A DNA stretch of 64,000 nucleotides from Pleurocapsa minor GSE-CHR-MK 17-07R. GTDB taxonomy: Bacteria; Chloroflexota; Anaerolineae; Aggregatilineales; Phototrophicaceae. Position numbers and translations under genes: made by a program. The notes under the pieces were generated by a model. It saw only the letters and a list, made by a program, of their open reading frames with translations, did not search any database and was not told the origin of the DNA. The stretch spans positions 186,001-250,000 of the forward strand of contig JAHHHY010000009.1 of NCBI GenBank assembly GCA_019359125.1, in the 5' to 3' direction. The first letter of the stretch is position 1. Each line of letters starts with the position of its first letter. Of the stretch, positions 8,360 through 18,116 are shown piece by piece.

Positions 8360-11300
8360 ATGCGTTTGGCCATATTTGTCATCGTGTTGCTCGCCCTGTG
8401 CGCAAATGGCGCAAATGCCCAGACTGAAATCAGCCTTGTACAGCGGATTCCGGATGCTGGTGCCGTCAATATTGCGACGGATGGCGCCATCACCGTGGTG
8501 TTTTCGCAGCCAGTGATCGCGCTGCTTGGCATCGAGGATAGCGCGGCGCTCCCCGATCCCGTCAACATCATTCCGGACATTGCTGGCACAGGCGAGTGGT
8601 TGAACACTGTCATCTGGCGTTTCACCCCAGATGAGCCATTTCCCGCCAGCAGCGTCATTACGGTTGAAACGGATCCGTCATTCAGAAGCGCCGAAGGAGA
8701 CGCTATCGCGGCGGACCGATGGCAGTTCACCACACGAACACCTCGAATCAATTATGTTGAACTTTATGATGGTGAGGGGCCAAAGCGCGCGGAGACACCC
8801 CTTGGCCTGGACTGGTCCATTGTGCTGGGATTTAGCCAGCCGATCGATCCCCGTGCCTTTGTTCAATTGATCGCCTTACGGGATGCCGATGGCGCGCCCG
8901 TGCTGATGACGTATGAACAGCCAAATGACAGAAGCATTCTTGTGAATCCTGTAGACCTGCTGGAGATGGACGAGGAATATACGATTTTCGTTTCGGATAT
9001 CAGGGATGGTCAGCGTTTGCTGGAAGCGCCTTTCACACAGACCTTCCGCACCATCCCATTTCCCTCTGTCGTCAGCGTTTATCCGGAAGCGGATCGTCAC
9101 ATCAGCATTGACGAGGTCGCCAGCGGCGCACAGATGCAGTTTGCCACGACGATGGACCTTGATTCCCTGCGTGGCTTACTTCAGCTTGAACCCGACACCG
9201 TGGCGTGGCAGCCGCGGGCGGATCGGTACGACCTGTCGAAATTTTATATCGACTTTGAGCCCACTGTGGGCGAGACCTACACGATCACCTTGCTGCCAGG
9301 GGCACTAGACGTGTATGGAAATGCGATTACGTCTGAAATAACCTGGTCATTTACAGTGACGGAGCCCCTGCCGCTACAGATATCCCTGCATGCGTATCCG
9401 GTCATCCGCAACAGCTTCAGCGTCACTAATGCGTACCGCGAGGATACGCGTATGGCGATGAGGGTCTCTGGTGATGAAGACCTGATCGGAACTATGGAAC
9501 TGTATCGTGCCGGAGACATCGCAGAAAGCATGGGGGCCGTCCCTGAAGAAGACGCCAGCTATCCCCGTGAAAGTCTCGTGCGTGCATTATCGGAAAATGG
9601 CGATCTGGTACGCACCTGGCAGCAGACCTTCAACGGTGGTGGCGGCATGACCAGTTCGGAAATTCTGCTTGCGGGAGAAACAGGTGGCAGGCTGGAGCCA
9701 GGACTGTACGTCGTGCAGACTGATTTCTCTCCGACAGATCCCGACAGCCGGATTCGGGATTCGAATCTGCTGCTTGCCGTGTCCACGGCCATCCTGACCG
9801 TACAGCGCGGCCCAACCGAGACGCTGGTATGGGTGACCGATATGGAAACCGGTCTCCCTGTCCGCGCGGCGCTCGTGTCTGTCTATGGGCTGGATAGCAC
9901 ACCCGCGCGCGCCTATACAGACCACAACGGTATCGCACGAGTAGCAAAAGTGACCCTGCCGGAGCCTGGTTGCTATTTCGAGTGTTACCCCCGAGATTAT
10001 GTGATGGTCACCGCCGAAGCACCGGGCGTGTATGGGGCATGGTATACAGAGTATGTCATCTTTGCCCAAGCGGAAGTCGGCAATCTGTATACCGACCGCA
10101 GCGTGTATCGTCCCGGCGAAACGGTTTACTTCCGTGGCGTGCTGCGCGATCGAGCCGATATGACGTATACAATCCCGCAGGATCGGCAGATTGTTATGCA
10201 GATCTGTACCCAGGGGAATCTGTGCCTGACGGATAGTGAGGGTCTGTTTCGGAGGAATGTAACTATTTCCAGCATGGGAACCTTCAACGGCAGCGTCACA
10301 CTGCCCGAAGACGCTCCCCCCGGCGAGTACTTCATCGAGACGGACTCAGGCTTTGTCCCCTATGAGAACATCTCATGCTGGGATTCCTTTTTTGGCGAGC
10401 CATACTGTGATTCGTATCCTTCTCGGGGAACGCAGTTCAGGGTCGCCACCTTTGAAACCCCGGAATTTGAAATGACGGCTGCGCCAGCCGCCCCTGAAGG
10501 GATGCAGGGAGAACCGCTGGGTGTTGTGGTCAATGCGACGCTTTTCAGCGGTGGTCCGCTTCAGGATGCGGCGGTGACATGGCGTATCAGCGCCTATGCG
10601 AGGGCATTCCAGTACGAGGATTACGCTTTCGCTGACCCAGAGGTAGGCGGAGGATACTACGGCGACAATCGTGCTATGCAGATGACTCTTACCACAGGTG
10701 CAGATGGCAGCGCCATCATTCCGACGGAACAGATCACGGGGGCAGCGCCTCTCCAGGTGCAAATGCATGTGCAGGTGGCGGAGGGTGCGGAAAGCCACGA
10801 CGCCAATCTTGACTTCTATCTGCACTCCACTGACGTGTATGTGGGTCTCCGCAGACCGCAGGCACGCGCAGAACAGGGCAGCGAGGTCGCGCTCGATGTC
10901 ATTACAGTGACACGAGACCGACAGATCGCCCCGAATCGGCCGGTTGCCTATACTGTCGAGCATTTGCGGCGGGAACAGCGCCCCGGTGATATGTATGGTT
11001 ATTATGTGATCGAGACGATTGTCACACCGGTCAGCAGCGGCCGGGTGATGACCGGTCACGATGGCAGCGCCTCAATTCCCGTCCTGCTGGAGGAAGTGGG
11101 TCGCTATCGGGTGCGCGCTGAAACGCTTGATGACGAGGGTCGCCTGCACAGCAGCGTGATCGAAATTGCGGTTGGCCCGGACCCCGTCATTCCGTTTCAG
11201 GCAGTGACCTACGAGGACAAGACATTTGCCATCACGCCAGATCGCGCGGGCTATCGGCCGGGCGACACCGCCCGACTGAGTATCCAGACACCGGGCAGCG

Positions 11301-13921
11301 GCACCCTGCTGCTGACCATTCAGCGCCAGCGCGTACAGCGGGCCTTTGTGCTGCCCGTTCACTCGTCAGAGCCGCTCACCTTTGAGCTGCCCCTCGGAAA
11401 TGAGGATGCACCAAATATCTATGTCACCGGCACCTTTGTGCAGGGCGTGCAGTCAGAAAATGACAGTCCGTCGTATGCAGTAACCAGTCTTGCCCTGGGC
11501 GTGGAACCACTGCATCGCCTGCTGAACGTAGAGATCAGCGCATCAACTACGACAGCCGCGCCGGGAGAAACTGTCACTTTTGACGTTCGCGTGACCGACC
11601 AGCGCGGTATTCCCGTGGTTGCCGAACTGGGGATGGCACTCGTGGATGAAGCGATTCTCTCCCTGTGGCCACCTTACAGCCCGTCGCTGGTGGAAACTTT
11701 TTATGGCTGGCAGTCCAACCAGGTGACATGGGACATCTCGCTGTGCGGGCTGATCGATGATCTGGTCGATACTTTGGGGCCGCCAGGCATGGGGGGCGGT
11801 GGCGGTGGGTCTGATACCAGCACACCGACCAGCATTGACCCGCGCCAGGACTTTGAAGTAACACCGCTTTGGCTGCCCAATGTCTTCACCGATGAAAATG
11901 GTTCTGCGTCGGCCAGCGTGGTCCTGCCCGACAACCTAACGCGCTGGCGCTTCGATGTGCGGGCGGTTTCCCTGTCCACGCTGGTGGGACAGGCGGACAT
12001 GACCATCACCTCATCGCTGCCCTTTTTTATTCGTCCCCAGACGCCACGCTTTCTGGTCGCAGGAGATATTGTCGAGCTGGCCATGTTCGCCCACAACCAG
12101 ACAGATACTGCGCAGACGGTGACCGCCTCTCTCGTGGCTGACGGTGTGACGCTGCTGGACGATGCCGAACAAATCGTGACCCTGCCGCCATTTTCACAGC
12201 AGCGTATCATGTGGCTGGCGCAGGTGAACGACACGGATGGTGTTGAACTGACCTTTGCTGCCGGAAATGGGTCTGTGCAGGATTCAGCCCGACCGAACCT
12301 GCCTGATAACCGTATTCCTGTGTTTGCCTACACCGCCACCGAGACGGTTGCCACAGCGGGATTCCTGGATGGTGAGGGAACGGTAACGGAGCGTATCGTG
12401 CCGCCGAAAGATGCTCTGGAGAGCGAGCTTATCGTCTCGCTGACATCATCTCTTGTGGATACCGCGCTGGCGGCGGAAAATGCCTACCCCCTGTCAGCGT
12501 ATGATACCAGCGATCGGATGATTGCCCGGCTGATGATCAATACGGCGCTGTATCAGGTCAGCCCATCGGCCACACTGGCTGAAGAGGTCGAGCGTGATAT
12601 TCAGGCGCTGCTTGATCGGAGAGAGGGCCTAAACAGGTTGTGGGCATGGGCCTCGAATGGACCTGATTCTCCGGTTCTCTCCGGGTATGCGACGATTGCA
12701 CTCTCACAGGCCGCAGATGCCGGATTCGACAGCGCAGATGGGCCCGCTCAGGTCGGCTGTAGTCTGCTGTTTAACAGCTATGGCTTGCCTGCGCTGGATG
12801 GCGCGGCGGCAGACGCGACGTTCAACACCGTCGCCCTGGCGCAGTATGTGTACACCATTTGCGAACGAGAGAACCGCGATGAGATCATGAAGCTGTATGA
12901 TTTTCGTGATCGCCTGTCCCCTGCTGCCCAGGGTCTGCTGCTCCTTACCGTGGCTGAAGAGATGCCGGAAATTGCCGATGTCGTCACGAATGGGCTGTTG
13001 GCCAGCGCGCTGATGACGGCCACAGGTACGCATTGGGAGGGGGAAAACAGGGCGCTGTGGGATACCGATACCCTGACCACATCGCTGGTGCTGTCTGCGC
13101 TGATGGAAACATCGATGGGGACTGAATTCCTGCCGGCTGTCCTGCGCTGGCTGACGACAGCCCGAACCGGGGATATCTGGTCATCGCCGTTGGAAACAGC
13201 CTGGAGTGTACGGGCGCTGGTTACATATGCGCGTCAGTATGAAGCGCCATCGGCGGAGTATCAGGTCGGGGTGTCGCTGGACGAGACACAGATTGTTCCC
13301 ACACGGCCAGCAGCAGGGCTGTCCGAGCAGTTTGTACTGCCGCTTAACCCGCAGCAATATGCGCTCACGCTGGAGCGCGGCGCTGGTGATGGCACGCTGT
13401 ACTACACCGCTGCGCTTCAGTCTACGCTGGAAGCTGCCACTGCACCGTCTGTGTCGCGCGGTACGACGGTGGTGCGCGAATATCTCAATGCTGAAGGTGA
13501 ACTCATCTCCTCTGTGCGCCTGGGCGATACTGTCTTTGTCCGGCTGACAGTGTTGGCGCCGCAGGATATCTATTATTTCGTGCTGAATGATGCCTTGCCG
13601 GCCGGGCTGGCCGCTGACGATCCCTCCCTGATCAATACACCGACCAGTGGTATTTCGATTGTACGGTCACTTCCGCAGGATGACCTGCAATGGTATTTCG
13701 GCGCCAGTGCGTTCTCACGTAGCGTTTTTACTGACACGAATGTGTTGTTCTATGCCGATGTGCTGCCAGCGGGCACCTATATTGTGACCTACGAAGCACG
13801 GGCCGGGGCAGCGGGGCAGTTCCAGGCGATGCCCACACATGCCTATGCCTCGGTTACGCCTGATGTTTTTGGACGCAGCGCGGGGGCTGCTTTCAACGTG
13901 TTATCGCATGATGCGCCGTAG
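8360..13921 (+). CDS. Secreted alpha-2-macroglobulin-like protein, thioester motif lost
   Basis: Very large (about 1853 aa) exported protein with a signal peptide (LAIFVIVLLALCANGANAQ) and no obvious C-terminal anchor. N-terminal Big/MG-like domains (FSQPVIALL, FTPDEPFPASSVITVETDP) are followed by MG domains with the family motif YTDRSVYRPGETVYFRGVLR. A glycine-rich stretch (MGGGGGGSDTSTPTS, ~res 1150) lies where the bait region would be. Then come the ANATO/MG-like VTPLWLPNVFTDENG block and a helical thioester-type domain. The usual bacterial YPxGCxEQ motif reads YPLSAYDTSDR, so the reactive thioester should not form. ATG 8360 is chosen because AGGGTGA lies five bases upstream. Family role: trapping of foreign proteases outside the cell. 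Confidence 0.9.
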   Translation: MRLAIFVIVLLALCANGANAQTEISLVQRIPDAGAVNIATDGAITVVFSQPVIALLGIEDSAALPDPVNIIPDIAGTGEWLNTVIWRFTPDEPFPASSVITVETDPSFRSAEGDAIAADRWQFTTRTPRINYVELYDGEGPKRAETPLGLDWSIVLGFSQPIDPRAFVQLIALRDADGAPVLMTYEQPNDRSILVNPVDLLEMDEEYTIFVSDIRDGQRLLEAPFTQTFRTIPFPSVVSVYPEADRHISIDEVASGAQMQFATTMDLDSLRGLLQLEPDTVAWQPRADRYDLSKFYIDFEPTVGETYTITLLPGALDVYGNAITSEITWSFTVTEPLPLQISLHAYPVIRNSFSVTNAYREDTRMAMRVSGDEDLIGTMELYRAGDIAESMGAVPEEDASYPRESLVRALSENGDLVRTWQQTFNGGGGMTSSEILLAGETGGRLEPGLYVVQTDFSPTDPDSRIRDSNLLLAVSTAILTVQRGPTETLVWVTDMETGLPVRAALVSVYGLDSTPARAYTDHNGIARVAKVTLPEPGCYFECYPRDYVMVTAEAPGVYGAWYTEYVIFAQAEVGNLYTDRSVYRPGETVYFRGVLRDRADMTYTIPQDRQIVMQICTQGNLCLTDSEGLFRRNVTISSMGTFNGSVTLPEDAPPGEYFIETDSGFVPYENISCWDSFFGEPYCDSYPSRGTQFRVATFETPEFEMTAAPAAPEGMQGEPLGVVVNATLFSGGPLQDAAVTWRISAYARAFQYEDYAFADPEVGGGYYGDNRAMQMTLTTGADGSAIIPTEQITGAAPLQVQMHVQVAEGAESHDANLDFYLHSTDVYVGLRRPQARAEQGSEVALDVITVTRDRQIAPNRPVAYTVEHLRREQRPGDMYGYYVIETIVTPVSSGRVMTGHDGSASIPVLLEEVGRYRVRAETLDDEGRLHSSVIEIAVGPDPVIPFQAVTYEDKTFAITPDRAGYRPGDTARLSIQTPGSGTLLLTIQRQRVQRAFVLPVHSSEPLTFELPLGNEDAPNIYVTGTFVQGVQSENDSPSYAVTSLALGVEPLHRLLNVEISASTTTAAPGETVTFDVRVTDQRGIPVVAELGMALVDEAILSLWPPYSPSLVETFYGWQSNQVTWDISLCGLIDDLVDTLGPPGMGGGGGGSDTSTPTSIDPRQDFEVTPLWLPNVFTDENGSASASVVLPDNLTRWRFDVRAVSLSTLVGQADMTITSSLPFFIRPQTPRFLVAGDIVELAMFAHNQTDTAQTVTASLVADGVTLLDDAEQIVTLPPFSQQRIMWLAQVNDTDGVELTFAAGNGSVQDSARPNLPDNRIPVFAYTATETVATAGFLDGEGTVTERIVPPKDALESELIVSLTSSLVDTALAAENAYPLSAYDTSDRMIARLMINTALYQVSPSATLAEEVERDIQALLDRREGLNRLWAWASNGPDSPVLSGYATIALSQAADAGFDSADGPAQVGCSLLFNSYGLPALDGAAADATFNTVALAQYVYTICERENRDEIMKLYDFRDRLSPAAQGLLLLTVAEEMPEIADVVTNGLLASALMTATGTHWEGENRALWDTDTLTTSLVLSALMETSMGTEFLPAVLRWLTTARTGDIWSSPLETAWSVRALVTYARQYEAPSAEYQVGVSLDETQIVPTRPAAGLSEQFVLPLNPQQYALTLERGAGDGTLYYTAALQSTLEAATAPSVSRGTTVVREYLNAEGELISSVRLGDTVFVRLTVLAPQDIYYFVLNDALPAGLAADDPSLINTPTSGISIVRSLPQDDLQWYFGASAFSRSVFTDTNVLFYADVLPAGTYIVTYEARAGAAGQFQAMPTHAYASVTPDVFGRSAGAAFNVLSHDAP

Positions 13922-13999
13922 GGCCTCCCACAACCCGGCAGGCGTCATGCCAGCGCGGTATACTCTGGCGCATATCTATCCAAACGGAGCAAGCCCGCC

Positions 14000-14917
14000 A
14001 TGAAGATGATCCCTGTTGCCCATACGGACCTGAACGTCTCGGAGATTGCGCTGGGCTGCATGCGCATCAATGAGCTGACCAACCCGCAGATCGTGCATCT
14101 GGTGCAGACGGCGATGGAAGGGGGCATCAATTTCTTCGACCATGCCGATATCTATGGCGGCGGCGACTGCGAGACGAAATTTGCCGAGGCGCTGGGCATG
14201 ACTCCGCGCTTGCGCGAGACGATGCTGCTGCAATCCAAATGCGGCATCCGCAAAGGCATGTTTGACTTCTCGAAGGAACACATCCTGAATGCGGTCGATG
14301 GCATCCTGAAACGCCTGCAAACCGACTATCTGGATGCGCTGCTGCTGCATCGCCCGGACGCGCTGGTGGAGCCGGAAGAAGTGGCTGAGGCCTTCACCCT
14401 GCTGCATGACAGCGGCAAGGTGCGCCATTTCGGCGTGAGCAACCAGAACCCGATGCAGATTGAGCTGCTGAAGAAATTCGTCATCCAGCCGATCGTGTTC
14501 AACCAGCTCCAGTTCAGCATCACCAATTCCGGCATGGTCGACGCCGGCATCAACGTGAACATGGAAATTGACGCCTCGATCGACCGCGACGGGAGCATTC
14601 TCGATTACTGCCGCCTGCACGACATCACCATTCAGCCGTGGTCACCGTTCCAGTACGGCTTTTTTGAAGGCGTGTTTCTGGATAACGACAAATTTCCAGA
14701 GCTGAACCGCGTGATCAACAGGCTGGCCGAGGCCAAAGGCGTCGCCAACACGGCCATCGCGATTGCCTGGATTCTGCGCCATCCCGCGCGGATGCAGCCG
14801 ATCCTGGGCACCACCAACGCCGAACGCGTGAAGGCGATCTGCAAGGCGTCTGATATCACGCTGTCGCGCCAGGAATGGTACGAGATTTATCTGGCGGCAG
14901 GGAACACGCTGCCCTGA
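14000..14917 (+). CDS. Aldo/keto reductase, YdhF-like
   Basis: NADPH-dependent (alpha/beta)8-barrel oxidoreductase, 305 aa. The catalytic tetrad is visible as FFDHADIYG (Asp, Tyr), LLQSKCGI (Lys) and LLLHRPD (His). The C-terminal IPxLGTT-like PILGTTNAERVKA segment is the cofactor-binding part. The overall pattern is closest to the YdhF/YcsN-type reductases. It stands alone between the macroglobulin gene and a bidirectional terminator; no substrate can be inferred. Confidence 0.9.
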   Translation: MKMIPVAHTDLNVSEIALGCMRINELTNPQIVHLVQTAMEGGINFFDHADIYGGGDCETKFAEALGMTPRLRETMLLQSKCGIRKGMFDFSKEHILNAVDGILKRLQTDYLDALLLHRPDALVEPEEVAEAFTLLHDSGKVRHFGVSNQNPMQIELLKKFVIQPIVFNQLQFSITNSGMVDAGINVNMEIDASIDRDGSILDYCRLHDITIQPWSPFQYGFFEGVFLDNDKFPELNRVINRLAEAKGVANTAIAIAWILRHPARMQPILGTTNAERVKAICKASDITLSRQEWYEIYLAAGNTLP

Positions 14918-14945
14918 TGCTGCTTCACGATACTGGCACAAAAAA

Positions 14946-14981
14946 ACAGCTTCCCCACGAGATATCATGCGGGGAAGCTGT
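14946..14981. terminator. Bidirectional intrinsic terminator
   Basis: ACAGCTTCCCC and GGGGAAGCTGT form an 11-bp perfect stem around a 14-base loop, flanked by A6 on the left and CTTTTT on the right. It serves the converging aldo/keto reductase (+) and small membrane protein (-) genes. Confidence 0.9.
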
Positions 14982-15006
14982 CTTTTTGTGAAAACGTCAA
15001 CCGGCC

Positions 15007-15399
15007 TCAGGCAGCCGCAGGACGCCGCGACAGCACCCACGCGATCAGCAGGCCAGCGGCTGCGGCAAACAGCAGCCACGCGGCGCCGTGCAGCGCATGC
15101 GTGGTGCTTTCGCCATAGGCCTGTGGCAGCCACGAGAGCACGATGCCATCGATGGTGATGGCGGTGAAGGTCATGATGGCGACCGGCTCCAGCATCTGGC
15201 GCATGGGCACGCGGCTGACGGCGCTGGCAATCAGCAGGCTCCCATACAGCAGCGGGTAGCTGGCGATATACATCACGATCAGCACGGGGCTTTCGGCGCT
15301 GAATACCCCCGGCCCGGCGATGCGGATAATCAGCAGGCCACCGAGCCAGAAGGCAACGCCAAGCGCCATAAAGAGGAGAACCTTCGGTGTTTTGAGCAT
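15007..15399 (-). CDS. Small four-helix membrane protein (possibly DUF5367)
   Basis: 130-aa protein with four hydrophobic segments (VLLFMALGVAFWLGGLLII, VLIVMYIASYPLLYGSLLI, AIMTFTAITIDGIVLSWL, AAWLLFAAAAGLLIAWVL). The family resemblance to DUF5367-type proteins is tentative. The listed ORF starts 33 codons earlier, but the internal ATG (MLKTPKV) has AGGA nine bases upstream and begins directly before the first helix. No functional partner is evident next to it. Confidence 0.7.
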   Translation of the reverse strand: MLKTPKVLLFMALGVAFWLGGLLIIRIAGPGVFSAESPVLIVMYIASYPLLYGSLLIASAVSRVPMRQMLEPVAIMTFTAITIDGIVLSWLPQAYGESTTHALHGAAWLLFAAAAGLLIAWVLSRRPAAA

Positions 15400-15568
15400 G
15401 GGCACACATCCTGTTGTGAGCGTGAAACTCGATGCCCCCAGTGTGCGGCTTGCCGCAGGGGCAGGGTCAAGCGGGCAGGATGAGGCTGTGATGAGCACAT
15501 GACAGGAAAGGCAGCAGGGCAGCAGCGTTCATATGCGCGCTGCTGCCCTGCCCATGACAAAAGTAGCC

Positions 15569-16651
15569 TTATGGGGTGGTGGACGGCGCAACGAGCAGGA
15601 TCATCGGCGAGAAGGCCAGATCGCCTTCGTCAGCGGTGCGGTCTGGCAGCAGGGTAATCACCAGGTCGCGCATCGGCAGCACACGCCCGATCCACGAGAT
15701 TTGCTGCTGGCTGGTCGGGCCTGCCCCGGCGATATAGGTCACAAATGTGACCGCGCCGCTGGGGAGGGTCACCCAGTCACTGGTGGCGCCGATGGCCAGG
15801 GAGGGCACAATCTCGACGTTGCCGGGGATCATAAAGACCTGAAGCGTCTCGCTGTAGTTGTTGACAAACTGCACCCGTGAGACATTCCCCGGGCTGCTGA
15901 ACGAGATCAGCTGAACGGGCTGGCTGCCGTCGGTGCTGCCCATAATCATCAGGGTGGTCAGCGCGCCGCCGCGCAGCGCTACGGGGACATCGGCCACCAG
16001 CGTTGTGCCATCGGCGGACGTGACATTCAGCGCATAATCGCCGGGGACACGGTCTGAATCGACCACGCCGAACCAACCCATGCCCTGGCCGAAGGTTTCA
16101 CCAGTGCTGTCTGTGACTGTCAGTGCCGGGCCGCCCGGAATGAAATTGACGAGGCGCACCCGCGCCACATCGGCATTGATATTGTCGCGCAGCAGGTTGA
16201 TGGGCTCAAGCTGAAGCGAGACATTCGCTTCCAAACCGGCAAAAGCCACCAGCCATGTGGTGTTGTTCTGGAAATTCCAGCTGGTCGTCGCGAGGATTTC
16301 GCCAGCCACGCCAGACCCTGCGCTGCGCACCGAGATCGCATGTTGGCCCGCAGGCAGCAGCACGAAGCCGGTTTCGCTGCCAAACGCGAGGCCCGCCGCC
16401 ACCTGGGTGTCGCCCAGGTCGCGCACATACACGTCGACCGGGCCGTAATCGGCAGTCGTGTGGGCAAAACGAACGAGCGCCACCTGGCTATCCGCCGTCA
16501 GATTCCACGGATTGGTCGTCACCATGGAGAGTTCATCGGTCACCGCCACGTCGGGTGTGCTTTCAGGACTCGGTGTTTCTTCCTGGGCATAGACTGAAAA
16601 AGAGGCCAGGCAGATAAATGCCACGGCCAGCGATAAGATCCATTTACGCAT
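15569..16651 (-). CDS. Secreted DUF4397 domain protein
   Basis: 360-aa exported protein: signal peptide MRKWILSLAVAFICLASFSVYAQ is cleaved near residue 23, followed by a short Pro/Thr/Glu linker and beta-rich DUF4397 repeats. Typical phrases are ALVRFAHTTADYGPVDVYV, ARVRLVNFIPGGPALTV and SRVQFVNNYSETLQVF, giving roughly three units. DUF4397 proteins are extracellular and of unknown function, common in Chloroflexota and Actinobacteria. A TATACT-like -10 is visible on the minus strand near 16735 but its -35 is weak. Confidence 0.85.
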   Translation of the reverse strand: MRKWILSLAVAFICLASFSVYAQEETPSPESTPDVAVTDELSMVTTNPWNLTADSQVALVRFAHTTADYGPVDVYVRDLGDTQVAAGLAFGSETGFVLLPAGQHAISVRSAGSGVAGEILATTSWNFQNNTTWLVAFAGLEANVSLQLEPINLLRDNINADVARVRLVNFIPGGPALTVTDSTGETFGQGMGWFGVVDSDRVPGDYALNVTSADGTTLVADVPVALRGGALTTLMIMGSTDGSQPVQLISFSSPGNVSRVQFVNNYSETLQVFMIPGNVEIVPSLAIGATSDWVTLPSGAVTFVTYIAGAGPTSQQQISWIGRVLPMRDLVITLLPDRTADEGDLAFSPMILLVAPSTTP

Positions 16652-16841
16652 GTTGTGTCCCCCTGTTGGAGCAATGATGGTAACGCCGGGTGGGACGCTG
16701 TCACCAAAAGCAACAGTCCGTCCTATATTCAGTATAGCCCTAACAGGGGCATTGGCAGTCCGCTGGCCGGGGGATACGCGTATCGGCCACCTGATTCATC
16801 TTTGCGATTACAGGTCTTCCGCAGGCCTGACTGACGTTGAT

Positions 16842-18116
16842 TCAACCGGATTTTTGTTTCAGCAGCGTATCAATCATCTGCACTGCGACGCCCACGCCAT
16901 TCTCATCCGCCATGGCAGCGCGCAGAACGGCTGCGTTTCGCTGCATCACTGTATCGGTCACCATCACGCGAATCGCGTCGGCCAGCTTATCCGCCGTCAG
17001 GCGCGAGAACGGTACCGGGGCAGGTCCTACGCCCAGCACATGCGTGCGACCGCCCCAGAACGGCTGGTCGGCTGTGAAGGGCACCACCATCGACGGCACG
17101 CCTGACCGCAGCGCCAGGCCTGTCGTGCCTGAGCCGCCATGGTGAATGACCGCCGCCATGCGCGGGAACAGCCAGGCATAGGGCGCGTAGTCCAGCGGAA
17201 AAACAGTGTCCGGCAGACTTGCCGCCCCCAGCTTCGCCCAGCCGGCATGCAGCAGGCCGCGCCTGCCGCTTTGCCTGAGCGCGTCGAGGATGAGCGCCGT
17301 GGTCTGGCTCGGATCGGGCACAGGCATGCTGCCGAAGCCGATGAATACCGGCGCATCGCCCGACGCCAGGAATGCCAGCAGCTCGGCTGACGGCTGCCAC
17401 TCAGGCTCGTCCAGCGTCCAGTAGCCCGTGGTGTGCACGTGCGCGCCCCATTCCGGCTGGGTGGGAATCACGTGGGTGCTGAAGCCCTGCACCACCGGCA
17501 CGCGCTCGCGCCGCATCCGGCGCATATTGCCCCACCAGAACGAGGCCGGCGGCAGGCCCAGCCCGCGTCGAAAGGCGTTGATCGGTTTGCGGAAAGGCTG
17601 CCAGGCAAGCTGCTGGCCGAGGTAATACGTCAGGCGGTTATACCACGGGCCCAGTGACATCTGGCTGGGCAGCAGCGATAGCGGCCATGCCCCGGTGATC
17701 TCCTGCGGGATGACCGACAGCGCGATATACGGCACGCCCAGATGCTCGGCCAGGTCGTAGCCATAAAAGCCGCCGGGAAGCTGGCTGAGGATCGCGTCTG
17801 AGTCGCGCAGGGCATCCGAGGAAAATGACCTGCCGTAGCTCTCGGTGATCGCGCCGAAGGTCTTCATGATGCCGCGATACATCGACAGCAGACGGAGTCC
17901 GTTTCCCTTCATCTGGCCCAGCATCATCTCGTTGGTCAGCGCCTGGGCATCGCCCGCGATGCCGAAGAATTCCAGCCCCTGCCCGCGCACCATCGGCTCG
18001 AAGTCCTCCAGCGTGACGATGCGCACCGCATAGCCGGCCTCCAGCAGCCCGCGCCCCAGCGCGACGCACGGCTGCACATCTCCGCGTGACCCCACCGCAA
18101 TGATGGTTAGTTTCAT
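16842..18116 (-). CDS. UGT-type glycosyltransferase (GT1), copy 1
   Basis: GT-B fold glycosyltransferase, 424 aa, of the MGT/sterol-glucosyltransferase group. The N-terminal IIAVGSRGDVQPCVALGRGL is the acceptor-side Rossmann fold, and the C-terminal VIHHGGSGTTGLALRSGVPS with PFTADQPFWG is the nucleotide-sugar (PSPG-like) motif. The catalytic-type Asp/His positions are not certain. Its start overlaps the stop of the upstream glycosyltransferase by four bases (ATGA), so the two are translationally coupled. The likely acceptor is a lipid, sterol-like or polyketide alcohol. Confidence 0.9.
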   Translation of the reverse strand: MKLTIIAVGSRGDVQPCVALGRGLLEAGYAVRIVTLEDFEPMVRGQGLEFFGIAGDAQALTNEMMLGQMKGNGLRLLSMYRGIMKTFGAITESYGRSFSSDALRDSDAILSQLPGGFYGYDLAEHLGVPYIALSVIPQEITGAWPLSLLPSQMSLGPWYNRLTYYLGQQLAWQPFRKPINAFRRGLGLPPASFWWGNMRRMRRERVPVVQGFSTHVIPTQPEWGAHVHTTGYWTLDEPEWQPSAELLAFLASGDAPVFIGFGSMPVPDPSQTTALILDALRQSGRRGLLHAGWAKLGAASLPDTVFPLDYAPYAWLFPRMAAVIHHGGSGTTGLALRSGVPSMVVPFTADQPFWGGRTHVLGVGPAPVPFSRLTADKLADAIRVMVTDTVMQRNAAVLRAAMADENGVGVAVQMIDTLLKQKSG

